Part shown: positions 43,607-52,424 of the stretch, piece after piece
How positions within the stretch are numbered: the first letter of the stretch is position 1
Layout: every line of letters starts with the position of its first letter
Assembly: GCF_000974485.1 (NCBI RefSeq)
Contig: NZ_BBOM01000006.1
Span: forward strand, 434,001 to 498,000
DNA from: Streptomyces sp. NBRC 109706
GTDB lineage: Bacteria; Actinomycetota; Actinomycetes; Streptomycetales; Streptomycetaceae
Length of the DNA stretch: 64,000 bases
Direction: 5' to 3'
Position numbers and translations under genes: made by a program
Notes under the pieces: generated by a model
The model's input: only the letters and a program-made list of their open reading frames with translations
Database searches by the model: none
Told to the model about the DNA's origin: nothing

Positions 43607-45028
43607 ATGACGGAAAGCCGCGCCGCATCCCAGAGGCCAGAGAAGTCCGCTGTGCCCGAGCCCACCGCCGCCGAGCCGCTGCCGGAGACCCGGCGCGAGC
43701 TGGCGTACCGCGTGGCGCGCGGTCAGGCCGAGGGGCGCGCGCCCTCGTTGGTCGCGACCCTGGTGCGCGACGGCGCGCCCGTATGGCACGGGGGCGCGGG
43801 GGAGCTGCCGGCGGAGGTGCCGAGCGAACAGGTCCGCTACCGGATCGGCTCGATCACCAAGACGCTCACGGCCGTCCTGGTGCTGCGGCTGCGCGACGAA
43901 GGGCTGATCGATCTCGATCAGCCGGTGGGACGCTGGCTGCCCACCCCGTACGGCGGCGAGGCGACCGTGGCCCAACTGCTCTCGCACACCACGGGCCTGG
44001 CGTCCGAGGCGGCGGGCCCCTGGTGGGAGCGGACGGACGGTGCGCTGCGCCCCGAGTTGGCCGACGTGTTCGGCCCCGATCCGCAGAAGCATCCGCACGG
44101 CCGCAGGTTCCACTACTCCAACCCCGGTTACGCGCTGCTCGGCGCGCTGGTGGAACGGCTGCGCGGCGAGGACTGGTTCGGGGTGCTGCGCCGCGAGGTG
44201 CTTCAGCCGCTGGGCATGACCCGCACCTCCTATGCGGCCGAGGAGCCGGCGGTGCGCGGCTGGGCGGTGCATCCGTACGCCGATCTGCGGCAGCCGGAGC
44301 CCGCGGTGGACACGGGGCGGATGGCGCCGGCCGGTCAACTCTGGTCGACCAGCGAGGATCTGGGGCGGTTCGCGGCGTTTCTGCTGGCGGGGGACGAGGC
44401 CGTGCTGAGCGCGGACAGCGTGGCCGAGATGCGGGTGCCGGCGGTGCCGCCGGAGCCGGCCGACTGGTCGGTGCTCTACGGCCTCGGCCTGCAGCTGGTG
44501 CGCGAGAACGAGCGGCTCTATGTCGGCCACGGCGGGTCCATGCCCGGCTTTCTGGCCGCGCTCTGGCTGGATCCGGAGGAACGTTCGGCCGCCGTGGTGC
44601 TGGCCAACGCGACCTCGGGTCCCGGAACGACCGGCGTGGCCCGTGGCCTGCTGGGTGCGCTGCGCCGGCACGAGCCCGCCTTCGCCACGCCCTGGCGGCC
44701 GGCCGAGGGCGTCGACCGGGCGTTGCTGCCGCTGACGGGCAGCTGGTTCTGGGGCACCGCCGGCTATCTGCTGCGGCTGGGCGGGGCCGGCTCGGTGTCG
44801 CTCACGCCCGCCGGTGGCCTCGGTCCGCGCGGCTCGGTGTTCCGGCGGGTGGCGGACGACGAGTGGGTCGGCCTTGAGGGGTACTTCGCCGGCGAGACGC
44901 TACGGCTGGTGCGCGCCGCCGACGGCCGGGTCAGCCATCTCGATCTGGGGTCGTTCTCCTTCACCAGGGAGCCCTACGCACCGGACACCGCCGTGCCCGG
45001 TGGCGTCGACCCGGAGGGCTGGCGCTGA
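43607..45028 (+). CDS. Serine beta-lactamase-fold hydrolase
   Basis: The 473-residue protein belongs to the class C beta-lactamase/DD-peptidase/esterase family. It has the nucleophile motif SITK (82-85), YSN (HYSNPGYALLG, about 167) and HGG (YVGHGGSMPG, about 307), followed by a C-terminal lipocalin-like beta domain (about 375-473). No signal peptide is visible, which argues for a cytoplasmic esterase or peptidase rather than a secreted beta-lactamase. An in-frame GTG 6 bp upstream is an alternative start. Confidence 0.85.
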   Translation: MTESRAASQRPEKSAVPEPTAAEPLPETRRELAYRVARGQAEGRAPSLVATLVRDGAPVWHGGAGELPAEVPSEQVRYRIGSITKTLTAVLVLRLRDEGLIDLDQPVGRWLPTPYGGEATVAQLLSHTTGLASEAAGPWWERTDGALRPELADVFGPDPQKHPHGRRFHYSNPGYALLGALVERLRGEDWFGVLRREVLQPLGMTRTSYAAEEPAVRGWAVHPYADLRQPEPAVDTGRMAPAGQLWSTSEDLGRFAAFLLAGDEAVLSADSVAEMRVPAVPPEPADWSVLYGLGLQLVRENERLYVGHGGSMPGFLAALWLDPEERSAAVVLANATSGPGTTGVARGLLGALRRHEPAFATPWRPAEGVDRALLPLTGSWFWGTAGYLLRLGGAGSVSLTPAGGLGPRGSVFRRVADDEWVGLEGYFAGETLRLVRAADGRVSHLDLGSFSFTREPYAPDTAVPGGVDPEGWR

Positions 45029-45071
45029 CCCGGCGGACGGGCCGTCACGCGCTGGCGCGCCGGGGTGCGGG

Positions 45072-45521
45072 TCAGAGCGGGAGCTTGTAGCCCACATGGG
45101 TCGCCTCGAAGCCCAGCCGTTCGTAGAACCGGTGCGCGTCCGCCCTGGTCCGGTCCGAGGTCAGCTGGACCAGGGCGCAGCCGTGCGAGCGCGCCTCCTC
45201 GACGGCCTGCCGGATCAGCCAGCTGCCGAGCCCGCCACCCCTGTGGTCCGCCCTGACCCGCACCGCCTCGATCAGTGCCCGGGACGCGCCCTGGCGGGAG
45301 AGCCCGAACAGAATGCTCAGCTGCAGCACCCCGACCACCGCGCCCTCCTCGTCGGCGACCAGCAGATGCTGTTGCGGATCCCCCTCGATGCGGGCGAAGG
45401 CGGCCCGGTAGGGGGTGAGATCGGCCGGGTTCTCCCGAGTGGCGCCGAGGGGATCGTCGGCCAGCATGGCGACGATTTCCGGAACGTCGGCCGAAGTCGC
45501 GTGACGCAGAACGATATCCAT
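45072..45521 (-). CDS. GNAT family N-acetyltransferase
   Basis: The 149-residue single-domain GNAT has the acetyl-CoA loop VRVRADHRGGGLGSWLI and HRFYERLGFEATHVGYKL at the end. MDIVLRHATSAD is the likely N-terminus; an upstream ATG would add four residues. It diverges from the flavohaemoglobin gene and converges on the hydrolase. The substrate is unknown. Confidence 0.88.
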   Translation of the reverse strand: MDIVLRHATSADVPEIVAMLADDPLGATRENPADLTPYRAAFARIEGDPQQHLLVADEEGAVVGVLQLSILFGLSRQGASRALIEAVRVRADHRGGGLGSWLIRQAVEEARSHGCALVQLTSDRTRADAHRFYERLGFEATHVGYKLPL

Positions 45522-45749
45522 GGGCGCCAGCATAAAGAATGGGTAGGAAACGGGTGAACGCCGCGTTCTCGCGCGGGACTTGTGTCTCGGCCGTATAACG
45601 GTAAGGTCAGTTCCGCATCGGGGCGGCGCGCAGCCGTTCAGTTTATGAGATATGGGGGGCTCGCTGGCCGGGTTCCGGTTAACAACCCCGCTGCCGGTGA
45701 GCGTGCTGACACGCTGTGCGACCGGGAGTTGATCTAGGCGAGGCAGGGC

Positions 45750-46949
45750 ATGACCGCGATATCGGCCGACGACGGTGCCACCACTCGACGCGAGTTCGGG
45801 AGTGGGCGGCCCCCGTCGCCCGACGCGGAGGTGGTGAGACGCACGCTGGCGGAGATCGAGCCGGTCGCCGACGAGGCGACCTCGTACTTCTACGCGCTGC
45901 TGTTCACCTACGATCCACAACTCCGCGAAATGTTCCCCGCCGCCATGGACGCACAACGCGACCGGATATTCGGCGCGTTGCTCACCGCCGCCGAACATAT
46001 AGACGACACCCGCACGCTCACCGAGTATCTGCGGGATCTCGGCCGTGGCCATCGAAAGTACGGCACCAGGGCCGATCAGTACCCGCTGGTCGGCGAGTGC
46101 CTGATGTACGCGCTGGAACGTTACGCCCCGGGCACCTGGGGGCCCGAGGCCGAGGCGACATGGGTGCGTACCTACACCCTCATGTCGCAGACCATGATCG
46201 ACGCGGCCGCCGAGGACGAGATGCACGCGCCGCCGTGGTGGGACGCGGAGATCGTCTCGCACGAGCGCCGCACCCACGATGTCGCGGTGGTGACCGTCCG
46301 TCCCGACCAGCCGTACTCGTTCCGCGCCGGGCAGTACGCCAGCATCGAGACGCCCTGGTGGCCGAGGGTGTGGCGGTCCTACTCCTTCGCGTCCAGGCCG
46401 CGTTCGGACGGGCTGTTGTCCTTCCATGTCAAGGCGGTGCCGGCCGGCTGGGTCTCGCGTTCGCTGGTGCACCGCGCCCGGCGCGGCGATGTGATCCGGC
46501 TCGGGCCGCCGGCGGGATCGATGACCCTGGACAACACCTCGGGGCGCGGCCTGCTCTGTGTGGGCGGCAGCACGGGCATCGCGCCGATCAAGGCGTTGGT
46601 CGAGGATGTCGCGGAACGTGGCGATCAGAGACCGGTCGAGGTCTTTTTCGGAGCGAACCGCGACGCCGAACTCTACGATCTCGACTCCTTTCTCGACCTT
46701 GAGCGACGACACCGCTGGCTCGCCGTGCGTCCCGTGGTCGCCGAGTACGCGACGGTCGGCTTCGCCGGGCAGCTCCCCGAGGCGGTCCGCCAGTTCGGCC
46801 CCTGGCAGGAGTTCGACGGCTATCTCTCCGGCCCTCCGCAGATGATCCGCAAGGGCGTCGACGCCCTGGTGTCCTGCGGCATTCCGGCCAACCGGATCCG
46901 GCATGACTTCATCGGCACACTGATCGGCTCGGCAGGCGCCGGAAAGTAA
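45750..46949 (+). CDS. Flavohaemoglobin-type nitric oxide dioxygenase
   Basis: The 399-residue fusion of a globin domain (about 22-155) with an FAD/NAD(P)H reductase (about 165-395) is typical of enzymes that convert NO to nitrate. Key residues are B10 Tyr48, E7 Gln69 (DAQRDRIF) and the proximal haem ligand His101 (RGHRKYG). The reductase has RSYSFAS for FAD and GGSTGIAPIKALVED for NAD(P)H. A small hairpin (45700-45715) lies in the 228-bp upstream gap, where no obvious NsrR site was recognised. A PNPOx-family gene follows after 14 bp, so the two form an operon. Confidence 0.92.
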   Translation: MTAISADDGATTRREFGSGRPPSPDAEVVRRTLAEIEPVADEATSYFYALLFTYDPQLREMFPAAMDAQRDRIFGALLTAAEHIDDTRTLTEYLRDLGRGHRKYGTRADQYPLVGECLMYALERYAPGTWGPEAEATWVRTYTLMSQTMIDAAAEDEMHAPPWWDAEIVSHERRTHDVAVVTVRPDQPYSFRAGQYASIETPWWPRVWRSYSFASRPRSDGLLSFHVKAVPAGWVSRSLVHRARRGDVIRLGPPAGSMTLDNTSGRGLLCVGGSTGIAPIKALVEDVAERGDQRPVEVFFGANRDAELYDLDSFLDLERRHRWLAVRPVVAEYATVGFAGQLPEAVRQFGPWQEFDGYLSGPPQMIRKGVDALVSCGIPANRIRHDFIGTLIGSAGAGK

Positions 46950-46963
46950 GAAAGTACGCAGGC

Positions 46964-47812
46964 ATGGCAGGCACAACGGGCAACGGTCCTCCGGCGGAGC
47001 CGACCCGCCGCGCGGCACTTCCGGGCAGCGACGGCGAACACGCTCTCCAGACGCGGTGGGGCACCGAGGAACGCGCCGACCGCTTCTACCGGGAGCAGGT
47101 ACTCGACCATCTCAACGAACGGATGCGGGAGTTCGTCGCCGGCGCGGAGATGTTCTTCCTGGCCACCGCCGACCGCCACGGCGAGTGCGACAACACCTTC
47201 AGGGCCGGTCCGCCCGGCTTCCTGCAGGTCCTCGATCCGCACACGCTCGTCTATCCCGAGTACCGGGGCAACGGGGTGCACGCCTCGCTCGGCAATCTCG
47301 CCGAGAACCCGCACGCCGGGCTGCTGTTGATGGACTTCGAGACCGCCAGGATCGGCCTGCACATCAACGGCCGCGCCCGGGTGGTGCCCGAGGCCGAACT
47401 CCGCGCCGCCCACCCCCGGCTGCCGGTCGAGTCGGTGCCGGGCCGGCGCACCGAGGTCTGGGTGCGCGTCGATGTGGTGGAGGCGTACATCCACTGCGCC
47501 AAGCACATCCCGCACCTGGTCAGGGCCCCGAAGCGCACCTCCCGCGACTGGGGTACGGACGACGGGCGGCGCAAGGGCGGCGACTTCTTCGGCGCGGCCA
47601 GGGAGGCGCAGCGCCGCCGCACCAGGGAACTCCACCAGCACGGCGTCCCGTTGGCGCTCTCCCGGGTGGCCGCGCCCGGCCTCGGGGCGGGGGCGCCGGG
47701 GGCGCCGGACGCGGCCCAGTGGCGTGCGGAGGCCGAGCGCGCGCTGGAGCGCGCACGCCGGATCGAGGGCCCTTCGGCCCCGACCGCCGGCGGCGGCAGC
47801 TGGTTCGGCTGA
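46964..47812 (+). CDS. Pyridoxamine 5'-phosphate oxidase-fold (split-barrel) protein
   Basis: The 282-residue protein has a split-barrel flavin/F420-binding-type domain (about 55-200: FFLATADRHGECDNTFRAGPPG, VYPEYRGNGVHASLGNLAENP, GLHINGRARVV) and a Lys/Arg/Ala-rich C-terminus. Domain and position suggest a redox partner of the flavohaemoglobin. It is not a vitamin B6 PNPOx by length. Its stop abuts the Nudix gene's stop on the other strand (TGATCA). Confidence 0.85.
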   Translation: MAGTTGNGPPAEPTRRAALPGSDGEHALQTRWGTEERADRFYREQVLDHLNERMREFVAGAEMFFLATADRHGECDNTFRAGPPGFLQVLDPHTLVYPEYRGNGVHASLGNLAENPHAGLLLMDFETARIGLHINGRARVVPEAELRAAHPRLPVESVPGRRTEVWVRVDVVEAYIHCAKHIPHLVRAPKRTSRDWGTDDGRRKGGDFFGAAREAQRRRTRELHQHGVPLALSRVAAPGLGAGAPGAPDAAQWRAEAERALERARRIEGPSAPTAGGGSWFG

Positions 47813-48334
47813 TCAGCCGCGCCCGACCGCGAAGTCGGGGGCGAGCAGCGCGTGGATGCCGGCGATGTTCCTGGTGAGATAGGCGTTGAGGCTGGGCGGC
47901 ACCACATCGACCGAGGTCAACCCCTCGGGGGTGAACGGGAGTCGGACGATCTCGTACGTCCCGCGCGGCCGCGTCACCTCGGGGCCGTGCCGTAGCGCCG
48001 GATCCATCGAGATCAGCCGGCAGACGAAGAAGTGCTGGACCTTGAGCCCGGGCGGAACGTTCTCGTCGGGCTCGGGCAGATGCGGAACGGTGTCGACGAA
48101 GGCCGGCACCACATCCGTGATCCTGGCCCCCAACTCCTCGAAGACCTCGCGGTGGAGGGCGGCGACAACGCTCTCGTCCGTGGGCTCGACCCCGCCGCCC
48201 GGCGTGATCCAGTACGGCGGGCTGCCTGGCCTGGTGCGCTTGATGACGATGAGCTCGTGGCCGTCCAGCAGGATGGCCCGTGCGGTGCGCTTGACCACGG
48301 GTTGTTCCTGGTCCATGGGGTTGATGTGGCCCAT
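47813..48334 (-). CDS. Nudix hydrolase
   Basis: The 173-residue protein has a complete Nudix box, GVEPTDE...REVFEELGA (about 48-70), and hydrolyses nucleoside diphosphates linked to another group. ATG at 48334 or at 48316 (MDQEQP) may be the start. It faces the split-barrel gene with stops directly adjacent. The specific substrate cannot be assigned. Confidence 0.88.
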   Translation of the reverse strand: MGHINPMDQEQPVVKRTARAILLDGHELIVIKRTRPGSPPYWITPGGGVEPTDESVVAALHREVFEELGARITDVVPAFVDTVPHLPEPDENVPPGLKVQHFFVCRLISMDPALRHGPEVTRPRGTYEIVRLPFTPEGLTSVDVVPPSLNAYLTRNIAGIHALLAPDFAVGRG

Positions 48335-48409
48335 GGGCCGGTCCGCGAAACCTCCCCGCCGGGCCGGAGCGCCGAGCGGGGCGGTTCCGGCGCCGGCACC
48401 AGCGCGGTT

Positions 48410-49555
48410 TCAGCTCCGCGCGGCGGCGTCCAGCGCGCGACGCACATCGGCCACCAGGTCCGCGGCGTCCTCGATGCCGACCGAAAGACGGACAAAGCCC
48501 TCCGGCACCGCGTCCCCGCCCCATCGGCCGCGCCGCTCGGCGGTCGACCTGACCCCGCCGAAGCTGGTGGCGTCGTCCACCAGCGTCAACTCGGCCAGGA
48601 ACCGCTCCGCGTGCTCGCGGTCGGGCAGCGTGAACGAGACCACACAGCCGAAGTACCGCATCTGTCGCGCCGCGAGCCGGTGTCCCGGATCCTCCGGCAG
48701 CCCGGGGTGCCGAAGCCCGGTGACCTCCGGCCGTTCGGCCAGCGCCCGGGCGACGGCCAGCGCGTTCTCCGCCTGGCGGGCCACCCGCAGCTGGAGGGTG
48801 GCCAGGCCCCGGTGTGCCAGCCAGGACTCCAGCGGTCCGGCGATCGCGCCGGTGGTGGTGCGCCACTGGCGGATCTCGGCCAGCAGTTCGGCGTCCCGGG
48901 CCGCCACATAGCCGAGCAGCACATCGCCATGTCCGTTGAGCGCCTTGGTACCACTGGCCACCGCGAGATCGGCGCCCAGCTCCAGCGGGCGTTGACCGAT
49001 CGGGGTCGCCAGGGAGTTGTCCACGGCGACCAACGCGCCCCGGGCGTGCGCCTCCTCGGCGAGCCGGCGGATATCGCAGATGTCGAGGCCGGGGTTGGAC
49101 GGCGTCTCCAGCCAGAGCAGCCGCACCGGCGAACCGTCCCGGTGCGCCTCGTCCAGCGCGGCGAGTTGGGCGTCGCCGCCGGTGGGGGCGGTCCTGGCGT
49201 GGATGCCGAGGGCGGTGAGGCGCTGGCGCAGCTTGGGCCAGATCTGGTAGCCGTCGTCGGGCAGCACCACCGTGTCGCCCGGGCGCACCAGGCTGAACAT
49301 CACCGCCGAGATCGCGGCCATGCCCGAGGGGAAGACGGCCGCCTGGGCCGGCTCGTCCGGCGACTCCAGCTCGGCGACGGCGCTCTCCAGGGCGACCCAG
49401 CTGGGGTTGTTCTCCCGGCCGTAGCCGAACGGGGCCACGGCCGGATCGCCCGGCAGATGGAAGTGCGCGGCCAGCACGGGGGGCGGGACCGGGGGCTGGT
49501 AGGGCTCAGCGGCCGGCAGCCCGGCCCTCACCGCGCGCGTTCCCTCACCGGTCAT
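48410..49555 (-). CDS. Cystathionine gamma-lyase/synthase family PLP enzyme
   Basis: The 381-residue Cys/Met-metabolism enzyme has PLP-binding blocks FPSGMAAISAVMFSL, LWLETPSNP, VAVDNSLATP and the Schiff-base lysine in ASGTKALNGHGDV. Family members make or cleave cystathionine; from sequence a lyase is most likely. The ATG at 49555 (MTGEGTRA) is preferred over one 60 bp upstream because homology begins there. Confidence 0.9.
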   Translation of the reverse strand: MTGEGTRAVRAGLPAAEPYQPPVPPPVLAAHFHLPGDPAVAPFGYGRENNPSWVALESAVAELESPDEPAQAAVFPSGMAAISAVMFSLVRPGDTVVLPDDGYQIWPKLRQRLTALGIHARTAPTGGDAQLAALDEAHRDGSPVRLLWLETPSNPGLDICDIRRLAEEAHARGALVAVDNSLATPIGQRPLELGADLAVASGTKALNGHGDVLLGYVAARDAELLAEIRQWRTTTGAIAGPLESWLAHRGLATLQLRVARQAENALAVARALAERPEVTGLRHPGLPEDPGHRLAARQMRYFGCVVSFTLPDREHAERFLAELTLVDDATSFGGVRSTAERRGRWGGDAVPEGFVRLSVGIEDAADLVADVRRALDAAARS

Positions 49556-49726
49556 CGCTTCACTCCCGCTGTCGTCGCCGCTGTCGCGCGCGCCCACGTC
49601 CACGCCGGTGTACACGTCACGGCTGCGCCGAAATCACCGCACAAGTGTATGACCCGCCACAGGTCGGCGCGCGGTCCGAGGTCGGGGGGCGGTCGGGGGC
49701 GTCGGGGCCGTCGGCGGGGCGCGGCT

Positions 49727-50626
49727 CTACGGCCGTGCGGCCAGCGCGCGGCGCGCGGTCTCGCCGCACCGTCGGCCGTAGCCGCCGCCGAAGAGGACCG
49801 CGTGCGCCAGCAGGTGCTGGAGCTGGTGGAGGGGGATCCGGGGGGCCCGGTGCGGCAGCGGGCGAAGTTCCTGGTAGGCGGCCAGCAGACGGTCCAGATG
49901 GGGGCAGCCGAAGAGGTCGAGCAGCGCCAGGTCCGTCTCGGGGTGGCCGCCCTGGGCCGAGGGATCGATCAGCTGCGGGCGTTGGTCCGCCGTCCAGAGG
50001 ATGTTCCCCGACCAGAGATCGCCATGGATCACGGCCGGCGGTTGCGGCGGCCCGGCGACATCCTCGACGCGCTCGCAGAGTCGGGTCACGTCGCGGGCGT
50101 CCTCGGGCGCGATGCCGCCGTTGTCGACGGCCATCGCGAGGAGTGGCAGCAGCCGGTGGGTCGCGTGCCAGACGGGCCAGTCGGCCGGCTCGTCGACGGG
50201 CGTGGCGCCGCTGGTCAGCCGCAGGGTGCCGAGGTGGAGCGGTCCGTCGGTGCCGTAACGGGGCGCCGGTGTGGCGTGCAGCGCGGCCAGTTGGCGGCCG
50301 AGCCGTTCCGCCTGGGCGGCGGTGGCCTCGCCGGGATCGGCCCAGCCGAGGACCAGCAGCCCCGGCAGCGCGGCCAGCACCTCGGGCACCGTCACCGTTC
50401 CGGTGGCCCGGAGCAGGTCCAGGCCCGCGGCCTCGATGGTGAAGAAGTCGGCCGGCGCACCGTCCCGCACCTTGGCGAAAACGGTGCGCCCGTCGTCGAG
50501 TCGGACCCGGTAGGCGTCGCAGATATCGCCCCCGGTCAGCCGGCGGGGAACGCCCCGGGGGCTGCCGCCGGTGACGGCCGCCACCCGGTGCCCCAGGGCG
50601 ACGGCCCCGTCGTCAGCGATCGTCAT
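49727..50626 (-). CDS. Fructosamine kinase family protein
   Basis: The 299-residue kinase fold has VFAKVRDGAP (ATP lysine), the catalytic VIHGDLWSGNILW (about 200) and LIDPSAQGGHPETDLALLDLF. The family phosphorylates fructosamines or ribulosamines for repair of glycated proteins. It is single copy here; the LMW phosphatase gene lies upstream on the same strand. Confidence 0.9.
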   Translation of the reverse strand: MTIADDGAVALGHRVAAVTGGSPRGVPRRLTGGDICDAYRVRLDDGRTVFAKVRDGAPADFFTIEAAGLDLLRATGTVTVPEVLAALPGLLVLGWADPGEATAAQAERLGRQLAALHATPAPRYGTDGPLHLGTLRLTSGATPVDEPADWPVWHATHRLLPLLAMAVDNGGIAPEDARDVTRLCERVEDVAGPPQPPAVIHGDLWSGNILWTADQRPQLIDPSAQGGHPETDLALLDLFGCPHLDRLLAAYQELRPLPHRAPRIPLHQLQHLLAHAVLFGGGYGRRCGETARRALAARP

Positions 50627-50702
50627 ATCGGCCTTCTCCCGGCGTTGGCGGTGCCGCCGATGGCGAGAGGCCCGGGCCGTCCGCGTCCCGGCCCGGGGTG
50701 CC

Positions 50703-51239
50703 TCAGGCGGGGTGTTCCGAAGGTTCCGCGTGCTCTGCGGGTCCCCGCATCGTGCCGAGCAGCCCCGGCAGGGCGGACTCGATGATGTCCAGGCAGTCGG
50801 CGAAGCCCTCGTCGTCCCCGTAGTAGGGATCGGGAACGTCGAGATCGGCCTCCCCGGCCCCGCCGGTTCCGTCGTCCGTCGGAGGGGCGAAGGAACGCAG
50901 CAGCCGGATCTTGTCCGCGGCGTCCTGGTCGGGCGCCAGTCCGCGCAACTCCCTCTGGTGGCCCGAGTCCAGCGCGATCACCAGGTCGTAGCGGTCGAAC
51001 CAGTCGGCCAGGAACTGGCGGGCCGTGTGGTCCCTCGGCCCCGCCGGATAGCCGGCCGCGTTCAGGGCGGCCACCGCCCTCGGATCGGCGGGCATCCCGG
51101 CGTGCCAGCCGCCGGTGCCCGCGCTCTCCACCACGATGCCGGTGTCCAGACCCTCGTCCACCAACCGGGCACGCAGTGCCGCCTCCGCCATCGGGGAGCG
51201 GCAGATGTTGCCCGAGCAGACAAAACAGATGCGGTACAT
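50703..51239 (-). CDS. ptpA: Low-molecular-weight protein-tyrosine phosphatase
   Basis: The 178-residue phosphatase has the P-loop CSGNICRS near the N-terminus (C-x5-R), MAEAALR next to it and the general-acid loop VPDPYYGDDEGF near the end. A family member at this position in Streptomyces is PtpA, linked to secondary metabolism; equivalence is by position and motif only. Confidence 0.9.
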   Translation of the reverse strand: MYRICFVCSGNICRSPMAEAALRARLVDEGLDTGIVVESAGTGGWHAGMPADPRAVAALNAAGYPAGPRDHTARQFLADWFDRYDLVIALDSGHQRELRGLAPDQDAADKIRLLRSFAPPTDDGTGGAGEADLDVPDPYYGDDEGFADCLDIIESALPGLLGTMRGPAEHAEPSEHPA

Positions 51240-51278
51240 ACGGTCGTTGACCCCGTTTCTGATTGCTTCGGTCGCGGT

Positions 51279-51650
51279 TCAGTCGCGATCGAGGACCAGG
51301 TTGACCGCCCAGGACACGATGGAGATGATCAGTCCGCCCAGCACCGCGGATCCGAAGCCCCCGACGTCGAACCTGTCGCCGGCCAGCCAGCCGGTGAGCA
51401 TCAGCATCAGGGCGTTGATCACCAGAGTGAACAGGCCGAGGGTCAGGATGAGCAGGGGGAGGGAGAAGAGCTTCACGATGGGCTTGACGATCAGGTTCAC
51501 CAGACCGAAGATCAGCGCCACAATAAGCAGGGTCACGGCCTTGCTGCTGGTGCTGTCGCCGTTCTCACCGAGGGTGATGTCACTCACCAGCCAGACGGCT
51601 GCGGCCAGAGCAACCGCATTGGCAACGAACTTCATGAGGATGGTTGTCAT
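51279..51650 (-). CDS. Phage holin family (DUF360-type) membrane protein
   Basis: The 123-residue protein has four hydrophobic helices (VANAVALAAAVWLVSDI, VTLLIVALIFGLVNLIV, LPLLILTLGLFTLVINALML, SAVLGGLIISIVSWAV). The family is named for similarity to phage holins but is common in bacteria without prophage. Function is unknown. It diverges from a cupin gene. Confidence 0.85.
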   Translation of the reverse strand: MTTILMKFVANAVALAAAVWLVSDITLGENGDSTSSKAVTLLIVALIFGLVNLIVKPIVKLFSLPLLILTLGLFTLVINALMLMLTGWLAGDRFDVGGFGSAVLGGLIISIVSWAVNLVLDRD

Positions 51651-51698
51651 ACGGGAGATCGTTTCAGATGGCAGTGGCGGCGCAAGGGGAATGAGCCG

Positions 51699-52016
51699 AT
51701 GAAGGAGTTCCGGCTGGATCGGCTGGACATGGAGCGTGCTGCCCACAACGGGGCCTACCTGCGGTTTCTCCGCGAGCCCACGATGTCGGCCGGTTTGTAC
51801 GCTTTGGCGGTCGGCGCGCAGGACACCCAGCGTCCACAGCGGCAGGACGTTCTCAACTTCGTTGTCAGCGGTCGCGCCTCGATGACGGTGGGTGACGAGA
51901 CCACCATGGTGGCGCGCGGCAGCGTCGTCTATGTGCCCGCCGGGGTCCCGGCCCGGTTCCACCACATCACCGAGGACCTGCGGGTGATGATCGTCTTCTC
52001 GCCCCCCGAGGGGTGA
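51699..52016 (+). CDS. Cupin domain protein
   Basis: The 105-residue single-domain cupin has a VLNFVVSGRASMTVGDE and GSVVYVPAGVPARFHHITEDLRVMIVF pattern, with one clear His pair in the second motif. Such barrels bind metal or small ligands; no specific reaction can be assigned. AATGAGCCG-type context precedes the ATG. Confidence 0.85.
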   Translation: MKEFRLDRLDMERAAHNGAYLRFLREPTMSAGLYALAVGAQDTQRPQRQDVLNFVVSGRASMTVGDETTMVARGSVVYVPAGVPARFHHITEDLRVMIVFSPPEG

Positions 52017-52214
52017 GCCCCGGCCGGCCGGCCGTCGACGGAGCACGGAGGTCTCAGGGTTCTCCTCAGGGGACGGTCAGGGGAGGACCGGGGCTGGTGA
52101 GGCTCCCGCGAACACCGGGTACGCGCTTAGCATCGAACCATCGAGTCAGCACGCCGTCGGGTCGGTTTTCCGATCGTCCGACGGGAGGAATCGCGCGGAA
52201 CAGGAGCCGGGTCC

Positions 52215-52424
52215 ATGAAGGAAGCCTTTATGACACTGCCGTGGTGGGTGCGGTGGATCGCCATTCCCGCCGTCGCGTTGGTGGTCTTCGGCGGCCTGCT
52301 GATCTCCGTGCTGACCTGGGTGGTCGGGCTGCTCTTCCGCATCCTGCTGTTTATCGCCGTGGTCGCCGTGTTGATCTTCGTGGTGCGGAAGTTCACCTCT
52401 TCCTCCTCCGGCGGTGGCTGGTAG
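52215..52424 (+). CDS. Small membrane protein (DUF5326-type)
   Basis: The 69-residue protein has two hydrophobic stretches (IAIPAVALVVFGGLLISVL, VVGLLFRILLFIAVVAVLIFVV) and a Ser/Gly-rich tail. It matches a conserved small Streptomyces family at this locus; function is unknown. Its last 32 bp overlap the antisense end of the YibE/F gene. Confidence 0.8.
   Translation: MKEAFMTLPWWVRWIAIPAVALVVFGGLLISVLTWVVGLLFRILLFIAVVAVLIFVVRKFTSSSSGGGW

Noticed and set aside
43607..45028. Calling the SxxK hydrolase a secreted beta-lactamase
   Set aside because: No signal peptide or lipobox is visible, and the C-terminal extra domain fits esterase/peptidase relatives.
45072..47018. 648-codon minus-strand frame ending in the GNAT gene
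   Set aside because: Only the last 149 codons resemble a protein. The rest is antisense to the flavohaemoglobin gene, so the start was moved to 45521.
49017..49025. TTGTCCACG in the cystathionine enzyme gene
   Set aside because: It is a single imperfect DnaA-box match in coding DNA with no cluster around it.
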